From Aureivirga marina (GTDB lineage: Bacteria > Bacteroidota > Bacteroidia > Flavobacteriales > Flavobacteriaceae), in assembly GCF_015767265.1 (NCBI RefSeq), contig NZ_JADPIB010000012.1, positions 1-58,329 of the forward strand: a stretch of DNA of 58,329 bases, read 5' to 3'. The first letter of the stretch is position 1, and every line of letters begins with the position of its first letter. A model generated the notes under the pieces. The model saw only the letters and a program-made list of their open reading frames with translations, had not been told where the DNA came from and did not search any database. Position numbers and translations under genes: made by a program. Positions 1 to 8,207 of the stretch are shown piece by piece.

Positions 1-1440
1 TGATGCATCATAATATGTAATTGTTACTCCAGTGTCTGTTGTGATTAATCCATCTTGGACTGTTAGGTCGAAGGTTAAATTATCTGCACATTGAACAATA
101 TTTGGTGGTGTTGTTAATGTAGGAACTTGATTAATAAAAATTTCAAAAGTCGTTTGACTAATACAAGTTGTTATATCATCTTGAACTTGTGCTGTAATAG
201 TACTAGCATTAGGTCCAACATATGAAGTTGGATTTGTAATTTCAGCACCTGAAGAATCAAAATAAGTAATTGTTACCCCAGCATCACTATTAATAATATT
301 GTTTTGAGTTGTTAAATCAAATGCTAAAACATTTGAACAAATTGTCATATCACCAGGTTCATTTGCAACAACTTCAGGATATTCAATTATCTCAAAACTT
401 TCAGTAGTAAAACACGTTGTTGAATTATTATTTTCTACACGAATCCAAATAGTTTGATTTGTAGTAGTTGTATGGTTACCCGTAATTTCATTTTCATTAT
501 TATTAGCATCGTCTTCAGTTAAATGATAAGTGACATCAAATATTGTAGCATCTAAGCCTGTTAAAACTTGTGTATCTAGTAAAGTATGAAAATCAAAATT
601 AACAGCTGACAAATCACATTCTTGAATATCAGAAATAGTTGCAGTAATTACAGGTGTTTCATGAAAGGTAATTACAGCATCTTCAAAAGTTTCCGTATTT
701 TGAACTGTATCTGTAATGGTAATTCCATAAGTTCCTGCTGTAGTAACAGTAAATAGTGGGTCTGTTTCTCCAACGATATCTTCGAAATCACCTGTAGTAG
801 TATTTAATAAAGACCATTGGTAAGTTAAAGGATTTCCAAATGGGTTATATGAAGGAGTACCGTCTAATTCAACAGTTTCACCTTCACAGGCTTCTGTATC
901 AGTAATCGCCGCAAGAACCTCACAATTCGTGTCACCTCCTCCTTTTGTTTGATTAACTTTGATATAACCGGCAGCTCCATTAAAATTTGTAATTGCAATT
1001 AAATAAAATTCCCCTACTTGAGCGGCTGGAATTTCAAAAACTTCTATTGGAGCAATAGAATAGCTGCAAGCAATTTCATTAGCAGAAACTAAATCTGCAT
1101 CTGTAAAATTTAAATCTGTAAAAGGTCCCCAACAAATAAAGTCGACATCTAATCCTGTTCCATTAAAATCAGGACTTGTATTTTGTTCAATTGTTAATTC
1201 TATCAAACCAGAATTTCCTACTTGAAAAAAATACCAAGCGACATTTGGTTGTGTTCCTAAACAAGAATAATCAGGACCAGCTTGTGCTGTTGAACCATCG
1301 TGTACATTTGGGAAAAGCAATCCTTCATCAGCACAAAAAGGATTTGCATTTTCATAAGTTGAATTATCCTGAGCATTATTACTTTTTGGTACAAAAAAGA
1401 GTAATAATAATATAAAATAGGTTAGTTTGGTTATTTTCAT
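1..1440 (-). CDS. Partial secreted adhesin-like protein, probable type IX secretion cargo (3' end outside window)
   Basis: An open frame of 480 codons runs from the ATG at 1438-1440 to the window edge with no stop, so only the N-terminal part is present. It begins with a Sec signal peptide (MKITKL followed by a leucine/phenylalanine-rich stretch, cut near NNA-QD). A globular domain of about 150 residues with several cysteines follows (ending near GGGDTNCE). After it come an Ig/PKD-like module containing LTYQW and at least two tandem repeats marked by GVTITYFD and GVTITYYD. Such repeats are common in large flavobacterial surface proteins that end in the gliding-motility-associated C-terminal domain. 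That domain would be beyond the left edge, so the type IX assignment is inference. Cell-surface adhesion or a structural role is likely. No partner gene is visible here. Confidence 0.8.
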   Translation of the reverse strand, partial: MKITKLTYFILLLLFFVPKSNNAQDNSTYENANPFCADEGLLFPNVHDGSTAQAGPDYSCLGTQPNVAWYFFQVGNSGLIELTIEQNTSPDFNGTGLDVDFICWGPFTDLNFTDADLVSANEIACSYSIAPIEVFEIPAAQVGEFYLIAITNFNGAAGYIKVNQTKGGGDTNCEVLAAITDTEACEGETVELDGTPSYNPFGNPLTYQWSLLNTTTGDFEDIVGETDPLFTVTTAGTYGITITDTVQNTETFEDAVITFHETPVITATISDIQECDLSAVNFDFHTLLDTQVLTGLDATIFDVTYHLTEDDANNNENEITGNHTTTTNQTIWIRVENNNSTTCFTTESFEIIEYPEVVANEPGDMTICSNVLAFDLTTQNNIINSDAGVTITYFDSSGAEITNPTSYVGPNASTITAQVQDDITTCISQTTFEIFINQVPTLTTPPNIVQCADNLTFDLTVQDGLITTDTGVTITYYDAS

Positions 1441-1738
1441 CTTTGGTTAGAAATTTTTCACATGTATTCCTTATAATATTACAATAACGTAAAATGCTAA
1501 AAAAAAATTATATCTACATTTTAGTTAAGTAAAAAACATCGAGTAATTAATTAATTTTCAAAATTAATTAACTATCTATAATTTATATTTTCAAATACAA
1601 GTAACTTCGTATAACTGGCTTCGGTTATACTTTTTCTAAATATGAGCAGGATTGAAGTGTATTTTTTTTTCATAAATTATAGTTTAAACAAGATTTGGAG
1701 CGCAATATAAAAAAATATACCCTTATAAAAAATAGGAA
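1441..1738. other. Intergenic region with one hairpin, no gene seen
   Basis: This AT-rich spacer lies between the start of the adhesin gene and the tRNA-Met terminator. I see no open frame worth calling. A short hairpin (GTATAAC at 1609-1615 with GTTATAC at 1624-1630) is followed by a T run on the plus strand, yet no plus-strand gene ends here. It may be part of the leader or promoter region of the adhesin gene on the minus strand. Confidence 0.5.
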
Positions 1739-1771
1739 ATAAAAAAAAACCACCTCTAAAAGAGATGGTTT
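1739..1771 (-). terminator. Terminator of tRNA-fMet
   Basis: Read on the minus strand, AACCATCTCT, a three-base loop and AGAGGTGGTT form a stem of ten pairs with one G-T. A run of T residues follows it. It starts about 8 nt after the tRNA 3' end, as expected for a rho-independent terminator. Confidence 0.8.
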
Positions 1772-1778
1772 AGCTTTG

Positions 1779-1851
1779 TAGCGGGAACAGGACTCGAACC
1801 TGTGACCTTCGGGTTATGAGCCCGACGAGCTGCCTACTGCTCTATCCCGCG
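1779..1851 (-). tRNA. Initiator tRNA-Met (anticodon CAT)
   Basis: The minus strand folds into a full cloverleaf of 73 nt with anticodon CAT. Two initiator marks are visible: the 1:72 position is a C/T mismatch rather than a pair, and the anticodon stem has three consecutive G-C pairs (GGG/CCC) flanking CTCATAA. The 3' CCA is not encoded (CAA follows the discriminator). It carries formyl-methionine to start translation. Confidence 0.95.
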
Positions 1852-1863
1852 ATGTTTGCGTTG

Positions 1864-1893
1864 CAAATATACAGCTTTTTTCTTGCCCTGCAA
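1864..1893 (-). promoter_or_regulatory. Bacteroidota housekeeping promoter of tRNA-fMet
   Basis: On the minus strand TTG (1893-1891), a 19-nt spacer and TATATTTG (1871-1864) match the Bacteroidota sigma-A consensus TTG-N19-TAnnTTTG. The -7 box ends 12 nt before the mature tRNA 5' end. The TTG falls in the loop of a GCCCT/AGGGC hairpin. Confidence 0.8.
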
Positions 1894-1904
1894 GGGCTTT
1901 AAAT

Positions 1905-1937
1905 AAAAAAAGAGAACTTTTACAAATTCTCTTTTTA
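1905..1937 (-). terminator. Terminator after the phosphate transporter gene
   Basis: The stem AAAAAGAGAA / TTCTCTTTTT with a 10-nt loop lies 9 nt downstream of the transporter stop codon on the minus strand and is flanked by A and T runs. It can work in both directions. Confidence 0.7.
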
Positions 1938-1945
1938 TTTTTTAT

Positions 1946-4192
1946 TTATTTTGAAGTTTTGAAAAAATCTTCGTACAACTGTAATAAATTTAATATTGCA
2001 GATGTTAAATCTTTTGTTTCTAATAAAATACTAAAATACAATGTTGTATTCTTTGGACTCGTTTCATCCGTACGAATTCTATCAACTTGCTTTTGAATTA
2101 ATTTAGAAACGTTCTCTATTAAATCTCTTTTCTCACTTAAAACATCTGATAAATCTTGGAATGAACGATTTTCAAAAATTTTCTTAATATCCATCAACAT
2201 TTCATTTAATTCATTATTGATGTTTTTTAAATCTTTTATTTGTCCTTTCTTTAAATCTTTATGATTATTATAAACATGTTTGAAGCTTATTCTGGAGATA
2301 TAATCAATTGCTTGCGCAATATCTTGTAAATATCCAAGGACTAAAATATAGAATCTACTAGCTTCAACAGATGATTCATTTAATGACTTAATAAAATAGA
2401 AAACATCATCTTTTAATTCATCAATTTCATTATTCAATTTACGAACATGTTTTTCTGTTTTCTTTAATTTATTTAAATCTTGAAGTGCTAAATCGTCTAC
2501 TACATTTGTGTAAAGCTTACTAACTCTTTGGACTACTTCCCCAATATGAGCAGAACTTTCATCAATCACTCCTTGAATAGAACTAATTTCTTCCTTCTTG
2601 ATCATTTTCTTCTCTTTCTCCTCTTGTTCTTTCTTTTTATGTTTTACATAATTTCTTCCTAAAAGAGTGAAAACTAAAATTAATAATACAGCAACAGAAA
2701 CAATTCCTCCTAATTGAATAAAATATAAAACAATTGCTCCTGTAATAAATGCCATCATTGCAGTTACAAACCATCCTCCGATTACATTTAAAACTCCAGC
2801 AACACGATATACAGCACTTTCCCTTCCCCAAGCTCTATCCGCTAAAGAAGTACCCATTGCTACCATAAATGTTACATAAGTTGTTGATAAAGGTAATTTT
2901 AAAGATGTACCTATAGATATTAAAATTGCAGCTACCACTAAATTAACAGATGCACGAACTAAATCGAACGCAGGCATTTCATATGTTTTATCTTTTGGTA
3001 AGCTAATTACAGGTTTTTCAAATTTTGAATCAATCCAGTTTCTTGTCTGTTTTGGTAAAATAAAAACAATTCCTTTATTAATATTTACAGCCGCTCTAAC
3101 TAAAAAACGAGCTGGAGTATTTGGTTGGAATTTCTCATGTCCATCTCCTTGACGAGAAAGATTAATTCCTGTTTCAATTACAGCTTTTGCTTTTTTAGAG
3201 AACCATAAAGTTATAACCATCACAGTTCCAGCTATAAGTAATAAAATTGTTGGAGTTTCTACTTTCCCTTCTAAACTTTTCATTCCGAATTCGAAAGCAG
3301 GAATTCCAGATTCTAACCAAATATCATAAGAATTTAATGCTGCAATTGGAACTCCAATAAAGTTTACTAAATCATTCCCAGCAAACGCCATTGCTAAAGA
3401 AAATGTTCCAATTCCAATAATTAATTTTAGGATATTTATTTTAAAAACACTGATTAAAAGTTGTGAAATTGCTGTCCATAATATAAATCCTCCTAATAAA
3501 ATTAAAAGTAAATTTCCATCGATAATTCCTTTAAAATCACCATAAAATTGTGTTCCTTTTAATCCTTTTATAATAATAAAATAAGTAATAGAAGTGATTG
3601 CGACACCTCCAAATACAGCGTTTACATAACTTTTTTTCTTTTCATAATTAAAAGAATAAATCAATCTTGAGACCAATTGAACAATGGCTCCAATAGAAAA
3701 AGCAACAACAACGGAAAGTAAAATTCCCATAATAATTTCTAATGCTTTTCCTGAATTGATGTATTTTCCTAAATGAGAAATCGTTTCTGAATCGCTAGCT
3801 AAAATCTTAATTAAAGCCATTGCTACAGACGCTCCTAATAACTCAAATACAATTGAAACGGTGGTAGATGTTGGCATTCCCAAGCTATTAAACACATCGA
3901 GCAGAATCACATCGGTTATCATTACTGCCATAAAGATGTACATAATTTCATTAAAGAAAAATTCACTTGGTACAAAAATTCCTTTTCGAGCTACTTCCAT
4001 AAGTCCACTCGAAGTTAATGCTCCCATTGCAATACCAATACTTGCAATTATCATAATAGTTTTAATCGGGATAGCTTTTGATCCAATAGCCGAATTCAAA
4101 AAGTTCACAGCATCATTACTCACTCCTACCACTAAATCAACTAAAGCTAAAACAGCTAACGCTATAAGCATTAAAATATAAATATCTCCCAT
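1946..4192 (-). CDS. PiT-family inorganic phosphate permease with fused C-terminal PhoU-like domain
   Basis: This 748-residue inner-membrane protein is likely a proton- or sodium-coupled phosphate symporter. The N-terminal half carries the PiT signature region (GVSNDAVNFLNSAIGSKA near residues 23-40), and a second copy of the family repeat includes FAGNDLVNFIGVP. Many hydrophobic segments fill residues 1-545. From about residue 550 the chain becomes hydrophilic and helical, with a PhoU/DUF47-like four-helix pattern (residues about 560-745), so transporter and regulator appear joined in one chain. Stand-alone PiT proteins are about 330-500 residues. The gene is monocistronic, with a terminator 9 nt after its stop. 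A -7-like TAATTTTG lies upstream at 4232-4225, but I found no well-spaced -33 box. Confidence 0.93.
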   Translation of the reverse strand: MGDIYILMLIALAVLALVDLVVGVSNDAVNFLNSAIGSKAIPIKTIMIIASIGIAMGALTSSGLMEVARKGIFVPSEFFFNEIMYIFMAVMITDVILLDVFNSLGMPTSTTVSIVFELLGASVAMALIKILASDSETISHLGKYINSGKALEIIMGILLSVVVAFSIGAIVQLVSRLIYSFNYEKKKSYVNAVFGGVAITSITYFIIIKGLKGTQFYGDFKGIIDGNLLLILLGGFILWTAISQLLISVFKINILKLIIGIGTFSLAMAFAGNDLVNFIGVPIAALNSYDIWLESGIPAFEFGMKSLEGKVETPTILLLIAGTVMVITLWFSKKAKAVIETGINLSRQGDGHEKFQPNTPARFLVRAAVNINKGIVFILPKQTRNWIDSKFEKPVISLPKDKTYEMPAFDLVRASVNLVVAAILISIGTSLKLPLSTTYVTFMVAMGTSLADRAWGRESAVYRVAGVLNVIGGWFVTAMMAFITGAIVLYFIQLGGIVSVAVLLILVFTLLGRNYVKHKKKEQEEKEKKMIKKEEISSIQGVIDESSAHIGEVVQRVSKLYTNVVDDLALQDLNKLKKTEKHVRKLNNEIDELKDDVFYFIKSLNESSVEASRFYILVLGYLQDIAQAIDYISRISFKHVYNNHKDLKKGQIKDLKNINNELNEMLMDIKKIFENRSFQDLSDVLSEKRDLIENVSKLIQKQVDRIRTDETSPKNTTLYFSILLETKDLTSAILNLLQLYEDFFKTSK

Positions 4193-4452
4193 TGAGTTAC
4201 TAAAAATTTATATTAATTGAGGTGCAAAATTAGTAAACCGCAAAAGAATTTATGTTATTAAAATGTTACTAACACATATTTTTTTGTGGTAATTTTACAC
4301 AAATTCACATTCTTATTTTTAATTACTTTGTATCCAAAACTGAATACAATTGTTTATTTATTAAAATATTACCTATTTACAACAAAAAAGATTCAAGATA
4401 AATCTTAAATCCTTAACTTATTATTAGTTGCGTTAAATTTTAAAACTTTACA

Positions 4453-6495
4453 ATGTCTCAAAAAAAACACACCAATATATTGGCTTCTGAAACAAGCCCT
4501 TACCTGCTCCAACACGCCCATAATCCGGTTGATTGGAAACCGTGGCAAGATACACATCTTCAAGAAGCTGACAAAGAAAATAAATTAATTATTATCTCAA
4601 TTGGTTATGCTGCTTGTCATTGGTGTCATGTAATGGAAAAAGAATGTTTCGAAGATGAGGAAGTTGCAGAAATTATGAATCAAAATTTTATCAATATAAA
4701 AGTCGATCGAGAAGAGCGTCCAGATGTTGATCAAATTTATATGCAAGCACTTCAAATAATGACTGGTCAAGGTGGATGGCCTTTGAATGTTGTAACGCTT
4801 CCAAGCGGAAAACCAATTTGGGGAGCAACGTATGTTCCAAAGAAAAATTGGATAGAAACTTTACAGCAATTAGTTGATGTTTATAAAAATTCTCCTGAAA
4901 AAGTTATTGAATATGCAGAAAAACTAACAAAAGGAATTCAAGAAATAAATTTAATTAACATCAAAGATTCAAGTCCTGAATTTACTAGAGAAACACTTGT
5001 AAAAACTGTAAATAATTGGAAAAAATTTATGGATTTTGATTTAGGTGGAAAACAATCTGCACCCAAATTTCCTTTACCAAATAATTACCAATTTTTAATG
5101 CGTTATGCTTTTCAGACAAAAGATAAAGAATTGATGAAATATATAGAAACTTCTCTAAATCAAATGGCTTTTGGTGGAATTTATGATCAGATTGGTGGTG
5201 GGTTTTCTCGTTATGCTGTAGATACAAAATGGCATGTTCCACATTTTGAAAAGATGCTTTATGATAATGGACAATTAGTTAGTTTATATAGTGATGCTTA
5301 TTCTTTAACTAAAAATGAATTGTATAAAGAAATTGTGTCGGAAACTACCAAATTCGTCGAAAGAGAATTAATGAGTGACGAAGGTGTTTTTTATTCTTCA
5401 TTGGATGCTGATAGCTTAAATAAAGAAGGTGTTTTAGAAGAAGGTGCTTTTTATGGTTGGACAAAAAAAGAATTAAAATCACTTTTAGGTGATGAATTTA
5501 TTTTTTTTGCAGATTATTATAATGTGAATAGTTATGGACTTTGGGAAAATGACACCTATGTTTTAATTCGAAAAGAAAGGGATGAAAATTTTGCTCTAAG
5601 ACATAATTTATCTATTTCAGAATTAAAAAATAAAGTAAAAAATTGGAAATCTATCTTATATAAAGAAAGAGATAAAAGAAATCGCCCAAGATTAGATGAT
5701 AAAACATTGACTTCATGGAATGCTTTAATGTTAAAAGGATATGTAGATGCTTATAAAGTTTTTCAAGAAGAACATTTTTTAAAAATTGCTCAAAAGAATG
5801 CAAATTTTATTCTTTCCAAACAAATAGATGAAAGTGGAAAACTTTATCACAATTATAAAAATGGAAAAAGGACAATTAATGGCTATTTGGAAGATTATGC
5901 TACAGTAATTGATTCTTTTATTTCACTTTATGAAGCAACTTTTGAAGAAAAATGGCTTTTTGAAGCAAAAAAATTAACTGATTATGCTTTTGTACATTTC
6001 TATAATTCTAAAAATAAAATGTTTTATTTCACTTCCGATTTAGACAAAGATTTAATCAGCAAAAAAATAGATTTGGAAGATAATGTGATTCCTTCTTCAA
6101 ATTCTATCATGGCAAACAATCTTTTTAAACTTAGTCTTTTCTTTTCTAACACCTATTATTCTGATGTTTCCAAGCAAATGTTACACAATATTCAAGAACA
6201 AATGGAAAAGTATGGAAGTGGTTTTTCCAATTGGTTAAATTTAATGTGTAATTATGTAGGTGAATTTTATGAAATTGTGATATCAGGAAAAAATATTGAA
6301 GAAATTTCAAATAAATTCAAAAATTATTACATTCCGAACATCATTTTAGCGGGATGTGTAAAACCGAGCGAAATTTCTTTACTAAAAAATAGAGAAAGTC
6401 TAGAAACTAAAGTATATATTTGCAAAAATAATAGTTGCAATCTACCCCAAACTGATTTTCAAAAGAGTATAAACAATATAATTTTTAAACTATAA
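4453..6495 (+). CDS. YyaL/DUF255 family protein (thioredoxin-like domain plus alpha/alpha-barrel)
   Basis: The 680-residue protein belongs to the family that includes bacterial YyaL and human SPATA20. The N-terminal thioredoxin-fold domain holds the redox motif CHWC (residues 55-58, within AACHWCHVM), followed by KVDREERPDVDQIY and GQGGWPLNV. From about residue 190 the chain looks like a six-hairpin glycosidase or N-acylglucosamine epimerase-like barrel, with GGIYDQIGGGFSRYAVD and HFEKMLYDN conserved. I see no signal peptide, so it is probably cytoplasmic. The biochemical role of the family is not settled. The mscS gene starts 3 nt after its stop codon, so the two are probably co-transcribed. 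Confidence 0.92.
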   Translation: MSQKKHTNILASETSPYLLQHAHNPVDWKPWQDTHLQEADKENKLIIISIGYAACHWCHVMEKECFEDEEVAEIMNQNFINIKVDREERPDVDQIYMQALQIMTGQGGWPLNVVTLPSGKPIWGATYVPKKNWIETLQQLVDVYKNSPEKVIEYAEKLTKGIQEINLINIKDSSPEFTRETLVKTVNNWKKFMDFDLGGKQSAPKFPLPNNYQFLMRYAFQTKDKELMKYIETSLNQMAFGGIYDQIGGGFSRYAVDTKWHVPHFEKMLYDNGQLVSLYSDAYSLTKNELYKEIVSETTKFVERELMSDEGVFYSSLDADSLNKEGVLEEGAFYGWTKKELKSLLGDEFIFFADYYNVNSYGLWENDTYVLIRKERDENFALRHNLSISELKNKVKNWKSILYKERDKRNRPRLDDKTLTSWNALMLKGYVDAYKVFQEEHFLKIAQKNANFILSKQIDESGKLYHNYKNGKRTINGYLEDYATVIDSFISLYEATFEEKWLFEAKKLTDYAFVHFYNSKNKMFYFTSDLDKDLISKKIDLEDNVIPSSNSIMANNLFKLSLFFSNTYYSDVSKQMLHNIQEQMEKYGSGFSNWLNLMCNYVGEFYEIVISGKNIEEISNKFKNYYIPNIILAGCVKPSEISLLKNRESLETKVYICKNNSCNLPQTDFQKSINNIIFKL

Positions 6496-6498
6496 TCA

Positions 6499-7365
6499 AT
6501 GTACTATCAGACAAACGACTTAGAAAACAAAGCAAAAGATCTTACAGATAATTTATCTAGTAAGTGGAATGTGGTGACGGATGTGATTAGAGATGCTATT
6601 CCAAAAGTTGCTTTCGCTATTATCATTTTTATTTTAGGTATAATTATTATAAAATTGATTCGTAATGTGTTCAGTAAATTAATGAAGAAATCAAAAATGT
6701 CTGAAACACTTCAAAGATTCTTAGGAGATTTATTGAATTGGACATTAAAAGTTCTTTTATTTATTATGGTTGTAGAGGAATTAGGAGTTCCTACTTCTTC
6801 TTTTATTGCAATTCTTGGTACAGCAGGTTTAGCTGTTGGTTTGGCTTTAAAAGGTTCTCTTGCCAACTTTGCTGGAGGTGTAATGTTGATGATTTTCAAA
6901 CCATTTAAAGTTGGAGAAGTAATCGAAGCACAAGGTCATATTGGAAAAGTAAAAGAAATTCAGATTTTCGTTACAAAACTTCTTACTCCAGATAATAAAT
7001 TAGTTATCATTCCAAATGGCGCTTTATCAAATGGAAACATTGTAAACTATAGTGCAGAAGGAACAAGAAGAATTGATTTTACTTTTGGAATTAGTTATGA
7101 TGCAGATATCAAACAAGCAAAAGATATTTTATTAAATATTGTAAATTCTAATGATAAAGTTTTAAAAGATACAGAAACAGAAGCTTTAGTAAATGAATTG
7201 GCTGATAACAGTGTAAACATCATCGTAAGATGTTGGGTAAATGGAGGGGATTATTTCCCTGTTTATTTTGATACAATGGAAAAAGCTAAATATGCTTTAG
7301 ATAAAGCTGGAATTGGAATTCCTTATCCACAAAGAGATATTCACGTGTACAATCACGAAGCATAA
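6499..7365 (+). CDS. Small-conductance mechanosensitive channel (MscS family)
   Basis: The 288-residue inner-membrane protein should open under membrane tension to release solutes during osmotic downshock. Three transmembrane segments fall at about residues 30-50, 70-90 and 98-120. The pore-lining third helix has the Gly/Ala pattern typical of MscS (GTAGLAVGLALKGSLANFAGG). The MscS beta domain follows with FKVGEVIE, and the C-terminal alpha/beta domain ends with GIPYPQRDIH, a hallmark of the family. The length is normal for a compact MscS. It follows the YyaL gene after 3 nt and ends at a strong bidirectional terminator. Confidence 0.95.
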   Translation: MYYQTNDLENKAKDLTDNLSSKWNVVTDVIRDAIPKVAFAIIIFILGIIIIKLIRNVFSKLMKKSKMSETLQRFLGDLLNWTLKVLLFIMVVEELGVPTSSFIAILGTAGLAVGLALKGSLANFAGGVMLMIFKPFKVGEVIEAQGHIGKVKEIQIFVTKLLTPDNKLVIIPNGALSNGNIVNYSAEGTRRIDFTFGISYDADIKQAKDILLNIVNSNDKVLKDTETEALVNELADNSVNIIVRCWVNGGDYFPVYFDTMEKAKYALDKAGIGIPYPQRDIHVYNHEA

Positions 7366-7375
7366 TAAGAAAAGT

Positions 7376-7407
7376 AAAAAAGCTGAATTTTAAAATTCAG
7401 CTTTTTT
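7376..7407. terminator. Bidirectional terminator between mscS and tsaB
   Basis: A perfect 15-bp inverted repeat (7376-7390 with 7393-7407, core AGCTGAATTT) with a 2-nt spacer has an A run on one side and a T run on the other. It lies between two convergent genes and can serve both. Confidence 0.88.
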
Positions 7408-7412
7408 TATGT

Positions 7413-8090
7413 TTATATTTTTTTCTTTGGAGGAGTCACTACAAAATCTTTTAAGTAAAATGGCTCAAAATAAGCAACATCTTCAAATTCTTTATTTTTA
7501 AATTTTAATTCAGATAATTTCCCCATTTCTTTTGCAGAAGGAAATTTATTCTCATAAAAAATAGCATTTGGATGTTGAATTACTTCTTCACATTTTGAAA
7601 CAGCATCTCCAACAAAATGAACTTTTAATTTCTCTAAATATTCTGAAAAAGAAGTTTCATCAATGATTTCAGCTTTAATTTCTCTTACTTGTTCTTTATC
7701 TAAATTATAAACCGAAGCATAAACTTCCATTCTTCTAGCATCTAACATCGGAATAATAACTCCTTCATCAATAGAAATACTATTTGCTAAAATCTCTAAA
7801 GTTGGAATTGAAATCATTGGAATATCTAAAGAATAAGCAAAACCTTTTGCAGCAGAAACACCAATTCTTAAACCTGTGTAAGAACCTGGGCCTTTACTAA
7901 CAGCAACAGCATTTAAATCTGAAAAAGACAAATTTGCTTCTTCCAAAATTTCTTTAATAAAAGGATGCAACATTTCAGCATGTGAATAATTTCCATTATT
8001 CAATTCCTTCATCACAATTATTTCTCCATCCTTTGAAATACTAACAGAACAATTCTTTGTTGCAGTTTCAATATTTAAAATCAATCCCAA
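7413..8090 (-). CDS. tsaB: tRNA threonylcarbamoyladenosine biosynthesis protein TsaB
   Basis: TsaB is the scaffold partner of TsaD in making t6A37 on tRNAs that read ANN codons. The sequence has the ASKHA fold start ILNIETATKNCSVSI and the family motifs SKGPGSYTGLRIG and AAKGFAY. I place the start at TTG 8088-8090 (giving MGLILNIE). The longer reading frame to 8126 begins inside the -7 box TATCTTTG (8131-8124), which cannot be translated from that promoter. The second TTG at 8084 is an alternative. A purine-rich stretch AAGAAAGAAA precedes the chosen start. The protein is then about 225 residues, usual for TsaB. Confidence 0.9.
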   Translation of the reverse strand: MGLILNIETATKNCSVSISKDGEIIVMKELNNGNYSHAEMLHPFIKEILEEANLSFSDLNAVAVSKGPGSYTGLRIGVSAAKGFAYSLDIPMISIPTLEILANSISIDEGVIIPMLDARRMEVYASVYNLDKEQVREIKAEIIDETSFSEYLEKLKVHFVGDAVSKCEEVIQHPNAIFYENKFPSAKEMGKLSELKFKNKEFEDVAYFEPFYLKDFVVTPPKKKI

Positions 8091-8123
8091 AATTTCTTTC
8101 TTTTTATGATTATCAATTAAAGG

Positions 8124-8131
8124 CAAAGATA
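8124..8131 (-). promoter_or_regulatory. -7 promoter element of tsaB
   Basis: TATCTTTG on the minus strand matches TAnnTTTG. The base triplet 19 nt further upstream is ATG instead of TTG, so the -33 element is weak. The predicted transcription start falls near 8117, about 27 nt before the proposed TTG start codon. Confidence 0.55.
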
Positions 8132-8140
8132 CTTCTTTTC

Positions 8141-8182
8141 AAAAAAAAAGCATTCTAACTTTCTTAAAAGTTAAAATGCTTC
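8141..8182 (-). terminator. Terminator of the TolC-like gene
   Basis: On the minus strand GAAGCATTTTAACTTT pairs with AAAGTTAGAATGCTT across a 4-nt loop, with one small mismatch, and a nine-T run follows. It lies 26 nt after the stop codon of the upstream gene and just before the tsaB promoter. Confidence 0.8.
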
Positions 8183-8207
8183 TCAGAGAAATAAAACCGT
8201 AAACTAT

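Noticed and set aside
1602-1630. Stretch TAACTTCGTATA followed by TTATAC resembles one arm of loxP
   Set aside because: Only one arm matches. The other side is a different short inverted repeat and there is no recombinase gene nearby. Chance similarity is the simplest reading.
3861-4181. 106-codon frame on the plus strand inside the phosphate permease gene
   Set aside because: It is the opposite-strand reading of a membrane-protein region, and its hydrophobic composition is a mirror effect.
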